A stretch of DNA of 64,000 nt from JBEKYD01 sp049509915 (GTDB lineage Bacteria > Acidobacteriota > Terriglobia > Bryobacterales > Bryobacteraceae): the NCBI GenBank assembly GCA_049509915.1, contig JBEKZL010000037.1:5590-69589 (forward strand). Reading direction: 5' to 3'. This document shows, piece by piece, positions 8,831 through 18,445 of the stretch. Within the stretch, counting starts at the first letter, position 1, and each line of letters begins with the position of its first letter. Position numbers and translations under genes: made by a program. The notes under the pieces were generated by a model. It ran no database searches. It was given only the letters and a program-made list of their open reading frames with translations, and was not told the origin of the DNA.

Positions 8831-10735
8831 TCAGCGCTGAAACGCCACGAATCGGCCAATGCTGGTGCTTTTGGGAAATCCCTGGTATAAGCTGAGGCGT
8901 CTGGCGTCGCCGGCGCAGTCCAGGCAGATTATAGCGCAGGGGGCAGCGGGCACGGGAGGGGCGTAGCGGCGGGTGAGGTTGGACACGCCGGTGTGGAGGA
9001 AGCGGATTTCGGGGTGGCGCTCGCGCAACAGGGCCTGCAACGGGTACTCGAGGGTGAGGTTCGAGATGTCGATGCCCACCACGGCGCAGCCGGAGTGATC
9101 GAGGAGCGAGACCGCGCCGAAGTACGATGCCTGGTTGTGCCAGGAACCCATGTCGGCGAAGTACTCCCGGTCGCGATCGGCGTGGAGGACACTGGACGTG
9201 CCGCTCCACGGGCGCACCCAATTTTCGAACAGGGCCGGGCGCGCGTTGTTGAGCAGAAACAGTGCGAGGAGGATCGACAGCGGCGCGCGCCAGCGGCCGA
9301 ATATCGCGCCCATGAGGGGTGCGGAGGCCAGCAGGAGCGGCAGGAAGAGCCGCGCCAGAAACGGTTGCCACTTGAGGTAGGCGCAGAAGGCGAGGAATCC
9401 GAATGCCAGCGCCGCGGTGTAGCAGAGCCAGGCCGCGTTGCGGCTGCGAACGGCGATCAGCGCAGCCAAGGCGAGCAGCAGCAGTTGCCAGCGATTGGGT
9501 GCGTTGGCTTCGTGATTCGCATTCACGGGCGGAGCGAATTCGGCCCATGGCCAGGTGGTGGCGGGATCGTTCCAATCGATGTGCAGCTTTTTGTGCGCAA
9601 CTACGACGAAGCGATAAACGGCTTGATTCCAGCCCTGACTGCGCGCTCCGAGCTGCTCGGAGAGATTGCGGAGGGCGCCGGAGACCAGCGGCTTCCAACC
9701 GAGCTTATCGTTGCGCCAGCGGAAGGCGCCATCGCCTTGGGCGGAATCGAACCCGAGCGGCCAGCCGCTCAAGCGCCAGTTGCGGACGAAGAGCGGGGCA
9801 TTGATGGCGAGGACGCAGGCGAGGGCGATGGCGGGGCAAGCCAGAACGTGGGGCGGCCGCCAATCGCGCATGTTGCGCCACACCCGCGGCATGGTGCGCG
9901 CAGCGGCCCGCGCGCCCGCCCACCATGCCACGGCTACTAGGGCGGGAGCAAACAGATAGGCCGTAGCTTTGGTATCGAGGGCCAGGCCGAGGGCGCAGCC
10001 GAAGCAGACGGCGTCCCACTTCCAGCGGGCGGCGCCGGTGCGGCCGGCGAAATAAATCGCCGCCACCAGCCACATGGCGCAGACAAGATCGTTCTTGGCG
10101 CCGGAAGAAGCCAGGATACCGGCCGGCAGCGTTGCCGCGACCAGCGCCGCCAGGGCCTGGCCGCGCGTACCGGCGCCCAGTTCGCCGGCGACCAGCGACA
10201 CGCCGATCATAACGCCCAACGATGCCGACCATTGCACCAGGTTGACGAACCAATCCCCACCGGCCAGCAAGTAGGCGTGCAGCATGAGGTACTCGGCCAT
10301 GGGCTGGAGCATGATCTGGTTCAGGAAGGGGGTGGGAAAAAAGCGTACGCTGGATTGTTCCGCCCAATAGACGACGCGCGGTAAGTGGTAGGCCATGGCG
10401 TCGGTGCTGTTGGGCGGGCTGAGCAGCGCGATGAGGCCGGTGAATACGGCCACCGTGATACATCCGGCCAGGCATACGATGACGACCGGGTCCGGTTTGA
10501 AGCGGGGGAAGGGGACCGGCCGGCGGCGCAGGAAGGCGGCAACCGCGATCAGGAGCCATGCCGCGGCCAGGGCGAATCGGGTGACCGCGCCGGCCAGGCT
10601 CAGCAGCTCCACCATGGCCCAGGCTGCCCCCCCGAACATTACCGCCGCGCGCAGAAAGCGGTCCCGCCAGCCTTCGCTTTCCACCGCCAGAAACAAGGCG
10701 GCAAAAGCCAGGGGCAGGAACAGCATCATGACCAT
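8831..10735 (-). CDS. Polytopic membrane protein, GT-C/ArnT-like glycosyltransferase
   Basis: A 634-residue integral membrane protein with about ten or more hydrophobic segments. The N-terminal third carries LLSPPNSTDAMAYHLPRVVYW near residues 108-130, where an acidic residue in the first large loop after a helix fits the Asp of GT-C enzymes (PMT/ArnT/mannosyltransferase group). GAKNDLVCAMW near 215 and ALDTKATAYLF near 255 are also common in such proteins. The C-terminal part is a soluble-looking tail ending in a Cys-containing region (CAIICLDCAGD). It probably transfers sugar from a lipid-linked donor at the periplasmic face; the substrate cannot be told. It converges with the DUF3179 gene. 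Confidence 0.7.
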   Translation of the reverse strand: MVMMLFLPLAFAALFLAVESEGWRDRFLRAAVMFGGAAWAMVELLSLAGAVTRFALAAAWLLIAVAAFLRRRPVPFPRFKPDPVVIVCLAGCITVAVFTGLIALLSPPNSTDAMAYHLPRVVYWAEQSSVRFFPTPFLNQIMLQPMAEYLMLHAYLLAGGDWFVNLVQWSASLGVMIGVSLVAGELGAGTRGQALAALVAATLPAGILASSGAKNDLVCAMWLVAAIYFAGRTGAARWKWDAVCFGCALGLALDTKATAYLFAPALVAVAWWAGARAAARTMPRVWRNMRDWRPPHVLACPAIALACVLAINAPLFVRNWRLSGWPLGFDSAQGDGAFRWRNDKLGWKPLVSGALRNLSEQLGARSQGWNQAVYRFVVVAHKKLHIDWNDPATTWPWAEFAPPVNANHEANAPNRWQLLLLALAALIAVRSRNAAWLCYTAALAFGFLAFCAYLKWQPFLARLFLPLLLASAPLMGAIFGRWRAPLSILLALFLLNNARPALFENWVRPWSGTSSVLHADRDREYFADMGSWHNQASYFGAVSLLDHSGCAVVGIDISNLTLEYPLQALLRERHPEIRFLHTGVSNLTRRYAPPVPAAPCAIICLDCAGDARRLSLYQGFPKSTSIGRFVAFQR

Positions 10736-10831
10736 GGAGAGCTGATTTTAGCAACCGGCCGAGGGATGACAGAGAGCGGCTGCGGGGTCCGCGGCAGGCC
10801 CGATGCCGGATTGGTCCATTGGGCGCGGCGG

Positions 10832-11176
10832 TTACTGTCCCTGGTCTGGCTGGTTTTGCTGTCGCTGGTTTTGGTCCGGGAACGCGTGGGTGCCATGAGT
10901 GATGGCGGCGCCCGCCCGAAGCGCGGCGGCGACCGTTACCGCTTCGGCGATTTCCGGATCGGTGGCGCCGGCTTTGCGCGCTTTGCCGGCATGGATCTCG
11001 ATGCAGTAGGGGCATTGGGTTGTGAAGGCGACGGCGAGCGCCATCAGTTCCTTGTACTTAGCCGGTATCGCTCCCTCGGCCATGGCAGCTTTGTCAAACG
11101 CCCAGAAGGCTTGCATCGCGGCCGAGGCATGGGCGTCCAGGATCTTGAGTTTCTTGAGGTTCGTCATGCTGTACAA
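10832..11176 (-). CDS. AhpD-like / carboxymuconolactone decarboxylase family protein
   Basis: A small all-helical protein (114 residues) with the AhpD core: FTTQCPYCIEIHAGKARKAGA near residues 52-72, where CPYC is the redox CxxC and the following His completes the usual CxxCxxxH arrangement (CPYCIEIH). AhpD-like proteins reduce peroxidases or act as alkylhydroperoxidases. An AGGAGGT at about 11184-11190 sits seven bases before TTG 11176; the ATG at 11167 is further away, so TTG is preferred. The C-terminus is a Gln/Asn-rich tail (NQRQQNQPDQGQ). It is a single-gene unit divergent from the acyltransferase gene. Confidence 0.85.
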   Translation of the reverse strand: MYSMTNLKKLKILDAHASAAMQAFWAFDKAAMAEGAIPAKYKELMALAVAFTTQCPYCIEIHAGKARKAGATDPEIAEAVTVAAALRAGAAITHGTHAFPDQNQRQQNQPDQGQ

Positions 11177-11308
11177 GGCAATACCTCCTATTGTCGGGAA
11201 GAACCATAATTGTACCGGACGATTGCCCGTACGCCACGCGGTTTTCAGGCTGCTCTCGTGCTAAATTGCACATAGCTAGGCCGCGATCGGCGGCGGGCGG
11301 AATTTTCG

Positions 11309-12397
11309 GTGAAGCGATTTCCTTTTCTGGATTGGATGCGGGGCGTGGCAGTGATCGTGATGATCCAGTGTCACACCTTCAATTCCCTAACCCGGTTGGA
11401 TCTGCGGGACGGCAGCGCGTTCGTTCTGTCGCAGTTTGTGGGCGGGATGGCGGCGCCGCTGTTTCTATTTATGGCGGGGATGACCAGCGCTTTCCAGATG
11501 GACGGGCTGGAACGGCGCGAACCGAACCCGTTGCGGCGTTGGCGGCAGGCGCTACGCCGCGCCGGTTACATACTAGCCATCGCCTTTGCCTTCCGCCTCA
11601 CCAACTGGATGGGGAGCTTTCCGGGCGGGAATTGGCACGAGATATTCAAAGTCGACATTCTGAATTGCATGGGCGTGGCCATGGCCTTTTTTGCGGCCGC
11701 GGCGGGGGTGGGCCGGGCCAACCGCGCGCGTGTCGCCGTAATGGGCGCTCTGGGGATTGCCGTGCTCTCGCCCATTTTGGCGAACCTCAACTGGGAGGGT
11801 GCGCCGAGCCTGCTGCGCGAATACCTGGTGCCGATACCGGGGCGCGGGCATTTTCCGTTCTTCCCGTGCGCAGCGTACCTGGGCTTCGGGATCGCGGTGG
11901 GTGCGGTGATAAAGCAAACCGCCGAGGAGCGAATGGAGCGGCTGATGCAATGGTCGGTGCTGGCCGGCTTCGGGCTCGTGTTCGGCGGGCAGTATTTCGC
12001 CAACCTGCCATATTCGATCTACGCAAACTCCAATTTTTGGACCAATAGCCCTGCCCTGGTTCTGATTCGGGTCGGGATCACGCTGGTGTTGATGCCGGCA
12101 ACCTATTTATGGACGGAATACTGGGCGCACGCCGGCTGGAGTTGGGTGACGACCTTGGGCCGGAATTCGCTGATGGTCTATTGGGTACACGTGGTGCTGG
12201 TCTACGGGGCGCTGGCGAAACCGTTCAAGCGGACCATGAACATTGCGGAAGTTACGCTGGCGACGGCGGCGGTGATGGCGCTGATGGTGGCGCTCTCGGT
12301 CGTGTGGCTGCAGTGGAAGAGCCGGAGCGCCGCCGGATCCGCGGCGAATCCGACGGCGACCGCACGCGCAGGCTTGGCCTTGCCGGAATCGGGATAG
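11309..12397 (+). CDS. Membrane acyltransferase, DUF1624/heparan N-acetyltransferase-like
   Basis: A 362-residue polytopic protein starting at GTG 11309 (MKRFPFLDWMRG). The opening FLDWMRGVAVIVMIQCHTFN has the R and H spacing (D-x-x-R-G ... M-x-x-x-H) seen in the first helix of acyltransferase-3/DUF1624 proteins, where the His is thought to be catalytic. About ten hydrophobic segments follow, including GGMAAPLFLFMAGMTSAF. The C-terminal LGRNSLMVYWVHVVLVYG is also typical. Probably moves acetyl or acyl groups onto a cell-surface sugar or glycan; the acceptor is unknown. It converges with the following minus-strand gene. Confidence 0.75.
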   Translation: MKRFPFLDWMRGVAVIVMIQCHTFNSLTRLDLRDGSAFVLSQFVGGMAAPLFLFMAGMTSAFQMDGLERREPNPLRRWRQALRRAGYILAIAFAFRLTNWMGSFPGGNWHEIFKVDILNCMGVAMAFFAAAAGVGRANRARVAVMGALGIAVLSPILANLNWEGAPSLLREYLVPIPGRGHFPFFPCAAYLGFGIAVGAVIKQTAEERMERLMQWSVLAGFGLVFGGQYFANLPYSIYANSNFWTNSPALVLIRVGITLVLMPATYLWTEYWAHAGWSWVTTLGRNSLMVYWVHVVLVYGALAKPFKRTMNIAEVTLATAAVMALMVALSVVWLQWKSRSAAGSAANPTATARAGLALPESG

Positions 12398-12442
12398 GTC
12401 TTGGGTGGGGCGGGCGGCGATTGCTCATAACTGGAAGCCCCG

Positions 12443-14293
12443 CTAGTTCCCCGCCATCAGCTGCAGCAAGCCGGCGCGAAAAGTTCCGGCGCGCGGATCG
12501 CCCGGCCCGGCTTTCAGCAAATCGCGCAAGATCAGCAGAATCGTCTTGTCCTGCCCTTCGAAAGGGTGATGCCGGGACGACAATTCAAAGCATTCCCAGG
12601 CCCGCGAGTAATCCTCACTGCGCAACGCCGCGTGACCCGCGCGATAGAGAATCATGCGGTCAAGGTCGGCGGTGTCCATCTGGTTTCGAAGCGGGCCCTC
12701 CATCTGGTCCAGCAGGCTCCAAGCCGTGCGGTAGTCGCCCACCGCGATGGCGAAATCGAAGACCCGCGCTCCGTCCCTTCCGTTGCGCAGGCGCTCGAGG
12801 CTGGCTGCCGCCTCCACCCGGCTGTGGAACTGGTCCCGATGGGCGAACACGGCGGCCGACGGACCGTAGAACACCGGTCGCCAATTGGGCATCTTCAGAA
12901 ACGAACGCCACACTCCGTCCTCCTGAAAGCCGGCCACCGCGATATCGCCGGGGTGTCGGCCGAGGAATGCCTGGAACTGGTTAGCATCTCGGGGCTGCGT
13001 GAATTGCTTCAACTCGCCCCGAAAGCCGCGGGCATCCCCCATCACCTGATAGCGCGGGAACAGCCGCCATATCAGATAACCGCCTGCCTTGGAGGTGTTA
13101 TAAATGCGAGCCCCGTAGTTCCCGCGTGCCAGGAACTCGGCCTCGTCCACCGGCTGGCTGTACCCGATGCCGAACCCCATCCAGGTGCCGGTTTCCGGCC
13201 GCTGGCGCGCCTCGAACGCCGCTCGGCCGCCCAACAACAGGAATAGAACCGAAGCCAACGCAGCCGTCGGCCCGGGCCACCGGGCGTCCCGAACCAAATA
13301 CAGAAATCCATAGCCAAAGATCGCAGGCAGAAGAAACGTGGAGCGCGCGTAAACCAGATTGAGTGGCGTATAAGCCAGGAACAGCGCGGCCACAACACCC
13401 CACCGGCGTCCACCCAACCAGCCGGCCGCCAGGGTGCCGAACACCATCCATACCAGAAATTCCGGCAGGTGGAGGTACTGTCCGCCGGCCCCGAAAGTTG
13501 CCTGCAACGGGTTCTTCCAGTCGATGCCGGAGCGACCCGCCGGCGCCAGCGTTTCCGCCACCAGTTGCAACGGATACCGAGGACCATAAGGGTTCACTCC
13601 CGTGGCCAGCCCGCACAGCGCCAAAGCTACGGCCGCGTGCCGTGCCTCCCTCCCAGGCAGCAGGAAGAATGCCGCCACTGTCACGATAATGAGGAACGGT
13701 GCGGCCAGAATGAAGGCTGCATGCGTGTTGACCCATACCAGCACGATCGCCGGCATGGCGTAGATCCAGTGCACCGGGCTTCGTCCCCGCTCGCGCGCGC
13801 TCCAGAAGGTGAACCAGCTGAAGACCAGCCCGTTCCAAAGCACCAGCGACAGCATCGCCGGAGTGGGCAGCGTGGCCGCCGCGCTTGCCAGCACCGCGAT
13901 CAGCAGCACCAGCCATGTCTCGGGCCGTGTCAGCAACCGCTGGCGCCGCGCGTAGATTCCGAGCAGCACCGGCGCCGCCAGCACGGCTGCGTACCGTAGC
14001 GCGAACAGTCCGGCCATGCCGAAGCTTTTTGAAACCGCCAGGAACAGCAGTTCTCCGGTCCAGGCGCAGTTGATCGGTTCGTTCGAAACCGGCGTCCAGG
14101 AGTAAACCGAGCCGTCCACCCGCAGATCTCCGCGTTCCACCATCTGGGCGCCATACGCCATGTGCCAGAAGATGCTTCCGTCCTGAATGGGTTGGGCAAA
14201 ACGCAGGCCTACAACCGATAACAGCAGCAGTCCGAACACCACCGCCACCCATCGCCCTCGGGCGGCCACGGAGGCTGGAACGAGGGTGGTCAT
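12443..14293 (-). CDS. Polytopic membrane protein, GT-C-like, with C-terminal soluble domain
   Basis: From ATG 14293 (MTTLVPASVAARGRW) it has 616 residues; the frame upstream of this ATG runs into a family A repeat, so the shorter start is chosen. It has about ten membrane helices up to residue 370. The first periplasmic loop carries QPIQDGSIFWHMAYGAQMVERGDL, with D and W-H as in PMT-like GT-C enzymes. The C-terminal 230 residues are soluble, with YGARIYNTSKAGGYLIWR and YQVMGDARGF, a layout known from uncharacterised acidobacterial and planctomycete membrane proteins, and end in helices that look TPR-like. Function is unassigned; a role in surface glycan or glycoprotein synthesis is a guess. 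Confidence 0.65.
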   Translation of the reverse strand: MTTLVPASVAARGRWVAVVFGLLLLSVVGLRFAQPIQDGSIFWHMAYGAQMVERGDLRVDGSVYSWTPVSNEPINCAWTGELLFLAVSKSFGMAGLFALRYAAVLAAPVLLGIYARRQRLLTRPETWLVLLIAVLASAAATLPTPAMLSLVLWNGLVFSWFTFWSARERGRSPVHWIYAMPAIVLVWVNTHAAFILAAPFLIIVTVAAFFLLPGREARHAAVALALCGLATGVNPYGPRYPLQLVAETLAPAGRSGIDWKNPLQATFGAGGQYLHLPEFLVWMVFGTLAAGWLGGRRWGVVAALFLAYTPLNLVYARSTFLLPAIFGYGFLYLVRDARWPGPTAALASVLFLLLGGRAAFEARQRPETGTWMGFGIGYSQPVDEAEFLARGNYGARIYNTSKAGGYLIWRLFPRYQVMGDARGFRGELKQFTQPRDANQFQAFLGRHPGDIAVAGFQEDGVWRSFLKMPNWRPVFYGPSAAVFAHRDQFHSRVEAAASLERLRNGRDGARVFDFAIAVGDYRTAWSLLDQMEGPLRNQMDTADLDRMILYRAGHAALRSEDYSRAWECFELSSRHHPFEGQDKTILLILRDLLKAGPGDPRAGTFRAGLLQLMAGN

Positions 14294-14294
14294 G

Positions 14295-14437
14295 ACTAAG
14301 TACTCCATTTCGGAATTATGGCCGCATAATGAGCAACCGCTCCCCACCGGTCGCGGCTCGGACTGGAGCGTTCCCGAGCCGCGACCGTAAGGGAGCGGTT
14401 GCCCTCGAATACGTTGCCGAACTTCCGAAGCGGTGGA
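14295..14437. repeat. Palindromic repeat family A, copy 2
   Basis: Hairpin core 14332-14402: gcaaccgctccccaccggtcgcggctcgg, a short spacer, then ccgagccgcgaccgtaagggagcggttgc. The flanks match copy 1 (7266-7410): 'ctaagtactccatttcgga' to the left and 'tacgttgccgaa...gaagcggtggactaagc' to the right. It separates the membrane protein gene (start 14293) from the upstream PEP-CTERM gene (stop 14438) and so sits where a terminator or promoter would be. Confidence 0.85.
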
Positions 14438-14899
14438 CTAAGCGAATCCGAGTTGCCTCCTGCGCCACCCGGGCACACTGAAGCCAAGCAACAGGCAACC
14501 CGCGATTCCAGGTTCCGGAACGCCGGCGTCCGCCGTCATGTTGAAACTGTCATCAGTCCCGTCCGGAAACGCTTCGCCAGTTACCGTGTCACTCGCGATC
14601 GAATCGGTGGCTCCAATGTCGGTGTCGGCGTCTCCCTGGCCGGGGTCTAATGTTTCGCTTTGGGTGGTGGAAGTCACAGGGGGCCAAGCGCCCGCTCCAC
14701 AAGGTCTGTAAGTGGAGCACGCGTTTTCGCCTGCGAGCGGCCACGCGACCGCTTCACAGACATGGGTGGACAGCGGCGTCGAGTCATTCGAATCCAGCAG
14801 CGGCGCGTATGCGCGCGCGGGCAAACAAACCGCCACGGTAGCCAGCGCCACCACGGCGCGCACTACGGTGACCCTGAAGCCAGAGTCCTCCTGGTTCAT
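14438..14899 (-). CDS. Small secreted PEP-CTERM-like protein
   Basis: 153 residues. The N-terminus MNQEDSGFRVTVVRAVVALATVAVCLPARAYA reads as a signal peptide. The middle is Thr/Ser/Asp-rich and probably unstructured. The C-terminus has VPEPGIAGCLLLGFSVPGWRRRQ, a VPEP motif, short hydrophobic stretch and basic tail, which is the PEP-CTERM sorting signal read by exosortase, though the helix is short. It is the last gene of a minus-strand run of secreted proteins (18648 to 14438) and starts 22 bases after the preceding stop. Function is unknown; such proteins are usually processed surface or matrix proteins. Confidence 0.6.
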   Translation of the reverse strand: MNQEDSGFRVTVVRAVVALATVAVCLPARAYAPLLDSNDSTPLSTHVCEAVAWPLAGENACSTYRPCGAGAWPPVTSTTQSETLDPGQGDADTDIGATDSIASDTVTGEAFPDGTDDSFNMTADAGVPEPGIAGCLLLGFSVPGWRRRQLGFA

Positions 14900-14921
14900 C
14901 TCGCTCCTTCTCGGCGGCCGA

Positions 14922-16211
14922 TCAGTTCCCTATGGCGATCAGCAGGGTTTGTGTGCCTTGAGTCCCTCCCAGCGAAAAGGTGAATGGCACGGTGTCGCTG
15001 GCGGGAACCTTTGGCACCAACACATCGAACTGATAGAGCCCCAAGTAGCCGAACGTCAATCCCGAGAATGTCACCGTGGCCGGCGTCCCGGCGAACGAAG
15101 CTTGGAAGTTACCGTTCAGTGCGTTGGACTGCGTCACAATCTGGCCCGCGGGACTGTTCGGCGTCACCGTTCCACAACCGACCCCATAAAATACGATCGT
15201 GTCACCAGGTGTGGCGCGCGCCGAAGCCAGCCCGGGGATCGCGCCGGGAGGGAGAACATAAGTGAACCCATCCGGAAATAGCGCTGTGACGTATTGTCCG
15301 GCTGAAAGATGGAATGCGGCGGGCGCAAGCAGGCCCGGCTCGGTCACATTCACCGTGATCGGATACGGTAAACTCGCGCCGCCCGGCGTCGTCACGACCA
15401 CGGGCTGCGTTCCGAGCGAGACGTTGGAGGGCACCTGCGCATTCACCTGGGTGGGGCTGACATAGTCGATGAAGGCGGGCTGGCCGCCAATCGTAACCGT
15501 GGTTCCTCCCAAAACGCTGGGCGCCGTGTTGCCGTTGAAATCGGCGGTGCTCCAATTCTGGGAGGTCACGTTAGCGAGATTCGTGCCGTAAATCTCCATC
15601 CACGTTCCGGGAGCAACCGCGGAGAACCCGCCGTAGGCACTGGCGCTGATGACGCCCAGGGACGTGCGGATGACGGGCGTTTGGTCGAAGGTGCCGTATA
15701 CCAGTCCGGTAATGACCGCCCCCGGCGTCAGCCCTACCTGTGAGACGTTGCAGGGAGAAACCGCCGTTCCGGAGCAGGTCGGAGCGGTGTAATAGAAAAC
15801 AAAATTGTTGGTGAGAAACTCGACCGTGGCGCCGGTATTGTTCTCCGTCAGCGAAACCTTGATCGAGCCTGAGTTACCTGGCATCAGGCCGAAGGTGATG
15901 TAATTACTACCCGAGGCGATCGGGTTGGCGGTAAAAGGGGATATGCCGTTGCCTCCATAGGTAAATGCTATGGAGATCGTCCCGCCGCCGCCGACGCCCG
16001 TATAGGGCGCCGTCACCGTGCATACGGTGTTGGTGCCATTGTAAGCGCAATTGCCCCAGGTTACGCGGCTTTGCCCCCAACCGTTGTTGCCGCCGCCCAG
16101 GCCCGTCAAGGTTACGGCCTGATTGCTGCTTGTGTAGGTGGCCGTTTGGGCCGAAGCCGGCGGCAATAACGCCGCGCAGAAAAGAAGCGTGTGAATCGCA
16201 ACGAGTCTCAT
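14922..16211 (-). CDS. Secreted protein with C-terminal TIGR03437 domain
   Basis: 429 residues from ATG 16211 (MRLVAIHTLLFCAALLPPASAQ), giving a clean signal peptide. The N-terminal half (about 25-190) is a Gly/Thr/Asn-rich beta domain with two Cys pairs (WGNCAYNGTNTVC; CSGTAVSPC). The C-terminal half (about 195-429) is the TIGR03437 module abundant in Solibacter, beginning near VAPGTWMEIYGTNLA, with VLGGTTVTIGGQPAFIDYVSPTQ, VNAQVP and GYLGLYQFDVLVP. The module is Ig-like in appearance and of unknown role, presumably surface or cell-envelope. It follows the next upstream gene by 17 bases and is probably cotranscribed with it. Confidence 0.8.
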   Translation of the reverse strand: MRLVAIHTLLFCAALLPPASAQTATYTSSNQAVTLTGLGGGNNGWGQSRVTWGNCAYNGTNTVCTVTAPYTGVGGGGTISIAFTYGGNGISPFTANPIASGSNYITFGLMPGNSGSIKVSLTENNTGATVEFLTNNFVFYYTAPTCSGTAVSPCNVSQVGLTPGAVITGLVYGTFDQTPVIRTSLGVISASAYGGFSAVAPGTWMEIYGTNLANVTSQNWSTADFNGNTAPSVLGGTTVTIGGQPAFIDYVSPTQVNAQVPSNVSLGTQPVVVTTPGGASLPYPITVNVTEPGLLAPAAFHLSAGQYVTALFPDGFTYVLPPGAIPGLASARATPGDTIVFYGVGCGTVTPNSPAGQIVTQSNALNGNFQASFAGTPATVTFSGLTFGYLGLYQFDVLVPKVPASDTVPFTFSLGGTQGTQTLLIAIGN

Positions 16212-16228
16212 GATTGGTTGTCCTTTGC

Positions 16229-18445
16229 TCAATTACTGGCGCGCGGCTGGATGGAGATAGTCGTGGAACTGTCGCTCGCGCCCAGAATGGTCAAGACAAC
16301 GGGTACATCGTCGCCGCTGGCGATGCCGCTGGGAACCGTAATATCGACCTGATACAACCCTGGATATCCGGGCGCAAGGCCCGAGTATATCACGTTGGCC
16401 GGAATCCCTCCGATGGTCACAACCGGCGTCGTGGGCGTCTGGTAGAGAACGCTGCCATCGACGGGAGGAATGGCACCTGTGGCGAGAGGCGTGCCGTTGG
16501 GATTGCCGCCGGGAGTGGCCAGGCCCAGACCGGTCGCGTAAAGCTCCAGAGTGTCGCCAATGGTGGCGGGCTGACCGCACTCGGAGAGCGGACTGATGCC
16601 GCTGCCGCACGCGGGCAAACCGAGCGCGGCCGTGGTGGAGACCGGCAGCGCGATCCACGCGGAATTGGCGAACTGGGCAATGACGTTGAACCGCGTAGGA
16701 ACATTCGGATCCTGGATGCGATAGAAGCCGGGGTTCGACGGGACCATCGTCAGCGAGTAGTTCGGGTAGAGAGCCGTTGGTGTGGTCAGTTGCACGTTCA
16801 CCGTTCCGCTGGTGGGCAGGTTGGTCGGCAACACCAGGTCGATCTGCTGCGGGGTGGCGGAAGCAATCAGGTGGTACATGGGCGCCGCCGTGCCGTTGAA
16901 AGTGACTTGGACTCCTTCGGACGACGTGGAAGGGAACAGCCCCGAAGTTTCATCCTTGGTGGCGCCGAGGCTGTTGGCAAAAACCGTCGCGATGGAGCCG
17001 GGCGACGCGGTTCCCGGAGACAAGAACGAACCGTTGTTGATCACGTAGGAGAGACCGGCCAACGGAAGGGTTACGGTAGCGGAGGAGGTCACCCCGCCGG
17101 TCGAGATTTCGAGCGGCGCCGTCCCCTGGACGCCTGCGGGCACGGTGAAATTTACCTGGTAGATTCCGGGGTAGCTCTGAGTAAGTACTGCGGAAGTGAC
17201 CTTGGCTGCAACGCCGCCCACCGTGACCGTCGGCAAGTTCGCCACCGGGTTGCTGGCTGCCGGTACGCCTGTCGCCGTGGGCGGGTTGGTGGGTCCCAGA
17301 CCGACGGCGTAGGCGTAGACCAGGTCTCCGACGTGGGCCGGGGCAGTGAGGGTCGCGAGTGCGTTCGAAGCGGTCTCCAGGACTTTGGCCGGTCCCGAGC
17401 CACTGGAGTTCTGAGTGATGAAATAAGGAGAGACGGCGCTTAGGGTAATGTTGAACGGAGCCGATGCTACGCCTCCGGCGGTGACAGTCATGGTTGTCCC
17501 CCCGGTTGCGGCTTCAAACGGGATTTCCACGAGCATCTGGTTGGGCGTAGGCGAACCGATTACGTAAGCCGCCTTTCCGCCCACGCTCACCGAAACGCCG
17601 GCTGCATTCGTGCCGAATCCCGAACCGTAGACGATCGCTTGCAACCCGGGACAAAGTTGCGTGCCGTAGGAGGCTGCATTCTGCACGCCGGTGACGGTCG
17701 GCGTAGCCGAGCCGCCGGCCACGGGAAGGGTGACCGGGCCCGAGGAACTTAGCGCCACACTGGAAGAGCTCACCCCGTCGATCGAAATCACCAGCGGCAC
17801 CGTGCCCTGGACGTCCGTGGGCACCGTGAAGTTGACCTGGTAGATTCCGCTGATAGCTCCCTTCGCGACTCCGGCGAATGAGACGACGGCGGCAACGCCT
17901 CCAACCGTGACTGTGGGCAGTGTCGCGGTGGGGGCTGTGGCTGGCGTTAAACCTGTCGCGGTGGTGGATGTGGCGGGATTGGTGGGTCCCAGGCCGACCG
18001 CGTAGGCAACCAACGAGTCGCCGTTGTGGGCGGGTGCCGCGGCCGTGACCACGCTCCCGGAGGTCGTCTCATAGACGGCGGCTAGTCCCGCGCCGGACCC
18101 GCCGGCGGTGAGGAAGTAAGGAGAGACAGCGCTTAGAGTGATCGGGAACGCCGCCGATGGTACGCCTCCGACAGTGACCGTAAGAGTTGTCGCCCCGGTT
18201 GGGGCCGCAAACGGAAGTATCACATTGATCTGGCCGGCCGTAACGACCCCGACATACGCTGGAAGTGTACCCACGTTCACGGAGACGGCTGCTACACTCG
18301 TGCCGAAGTTCGAACCGTAAACGACCGCCACCAATCCAGGACAAAGCTGCGTGCCGAAGGATTCCGCGTTTACCACCGCGGTAACCGTGGGTTGGGCGAA
18401 GGCGGCAGCGGAAAAGGCGAGTAGCGCAATGGTCTTTAGCATCAT
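16229..18445 (-). CDS. Secreted multi-domain TIGR03437 protein
   Basis: 738 residues with signal peptide MMLKTIALLAFSAAAFAQ. Three TIGR03437-like modules lie in tandem, at about 20-240, 245-455 and 460-735. Each has a start of the type 'PGL.A.VYGSNFGT', a core 'VTVGG..A.V....GQINV.LPF' and an end 'GIYQVNFTVP...GTVPLVIS' (third module: YPGLYQVDITVPSGIASGDDVPV). The first two modules are very alike, which implies internal duplication. Its start codon overlaps the stop of the small secreted gene upstream (ATGA at 18445-18442), so the two are translationally coupled. Likely an extracellular or envelope repeat protein of unknown function. Confidence 0.82.
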   Translation of the reverse strand: MMLKTIALLAFSAAAFAQPTVTAVVNAESFGTQLCPGLVAVVYGSNFGTSVAAVSVNVGTLPAYVGVVTAGQINVILPFAAPTGATTLTVTVGGVPSAAFPITLSAVSPYFLTAGGSGAGLAAVYETTSGSVVTAAAPAHNGDSLVAYAVGLGPTNPATSTTATGLTPATAPTATLPTVTVGGVAAVVSFAGVAKGAISGIYQVNFTVPTDVQGTVPLVISIDGVSSSSVALSSSGPVTLPVAGGSATPTVTGVQNAASYGTQLCPGLQAIVYGSGFGTNAAGVSVSVGGKAAYVIGSPTPNQMLVEIPFEAATGGTTMTVTAGGVASAPFNITLSAVSPYFITQNSSGSGPAKVLETASNALATLTAPAHVGDLVYAYAVGLGPTNPPTATGVPAASNPVANLPTVTVGGVAAKVTSAVLTQSYPGIYQVNFTVPAGVQGTAPLEISTGGVTSSATVTLPLAGLSYVINNGSFLSPGTASPGSIATVFANSLGATKDETSGLFPSTSSEGVQVTFNGTAAPMYHLIASATPQQIDLVLPTNLPTSGTVNVQLTTPTALYPNYSLTMVPSNPGFYRIQDPNVPTRFNVIAQFANSAWIALPVSTTAALGLPACGSGISPLSECGQPATIGDTLELYATGLGLATPGGNPNGTPLATGAIPPVDGSVLYQTPTTPVVTIGGIPANVIYSGLAPGYPGLYQVDITVPSGIASGDDVPVVLTILGASDSSTTISIQPRASN

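Noticed and set aside
13098..14252. 384-residue frame opposite register to the membrane protein
   Set aside because: Shadow of the 12443-14293 gene on the same strand; no domain and skewed composition.
16214..17443. 409-residue plus-strand frame
   Set aside because: Antisense to the TIGR03437 gene, rich in Arg/Gly/Asp with no motif.
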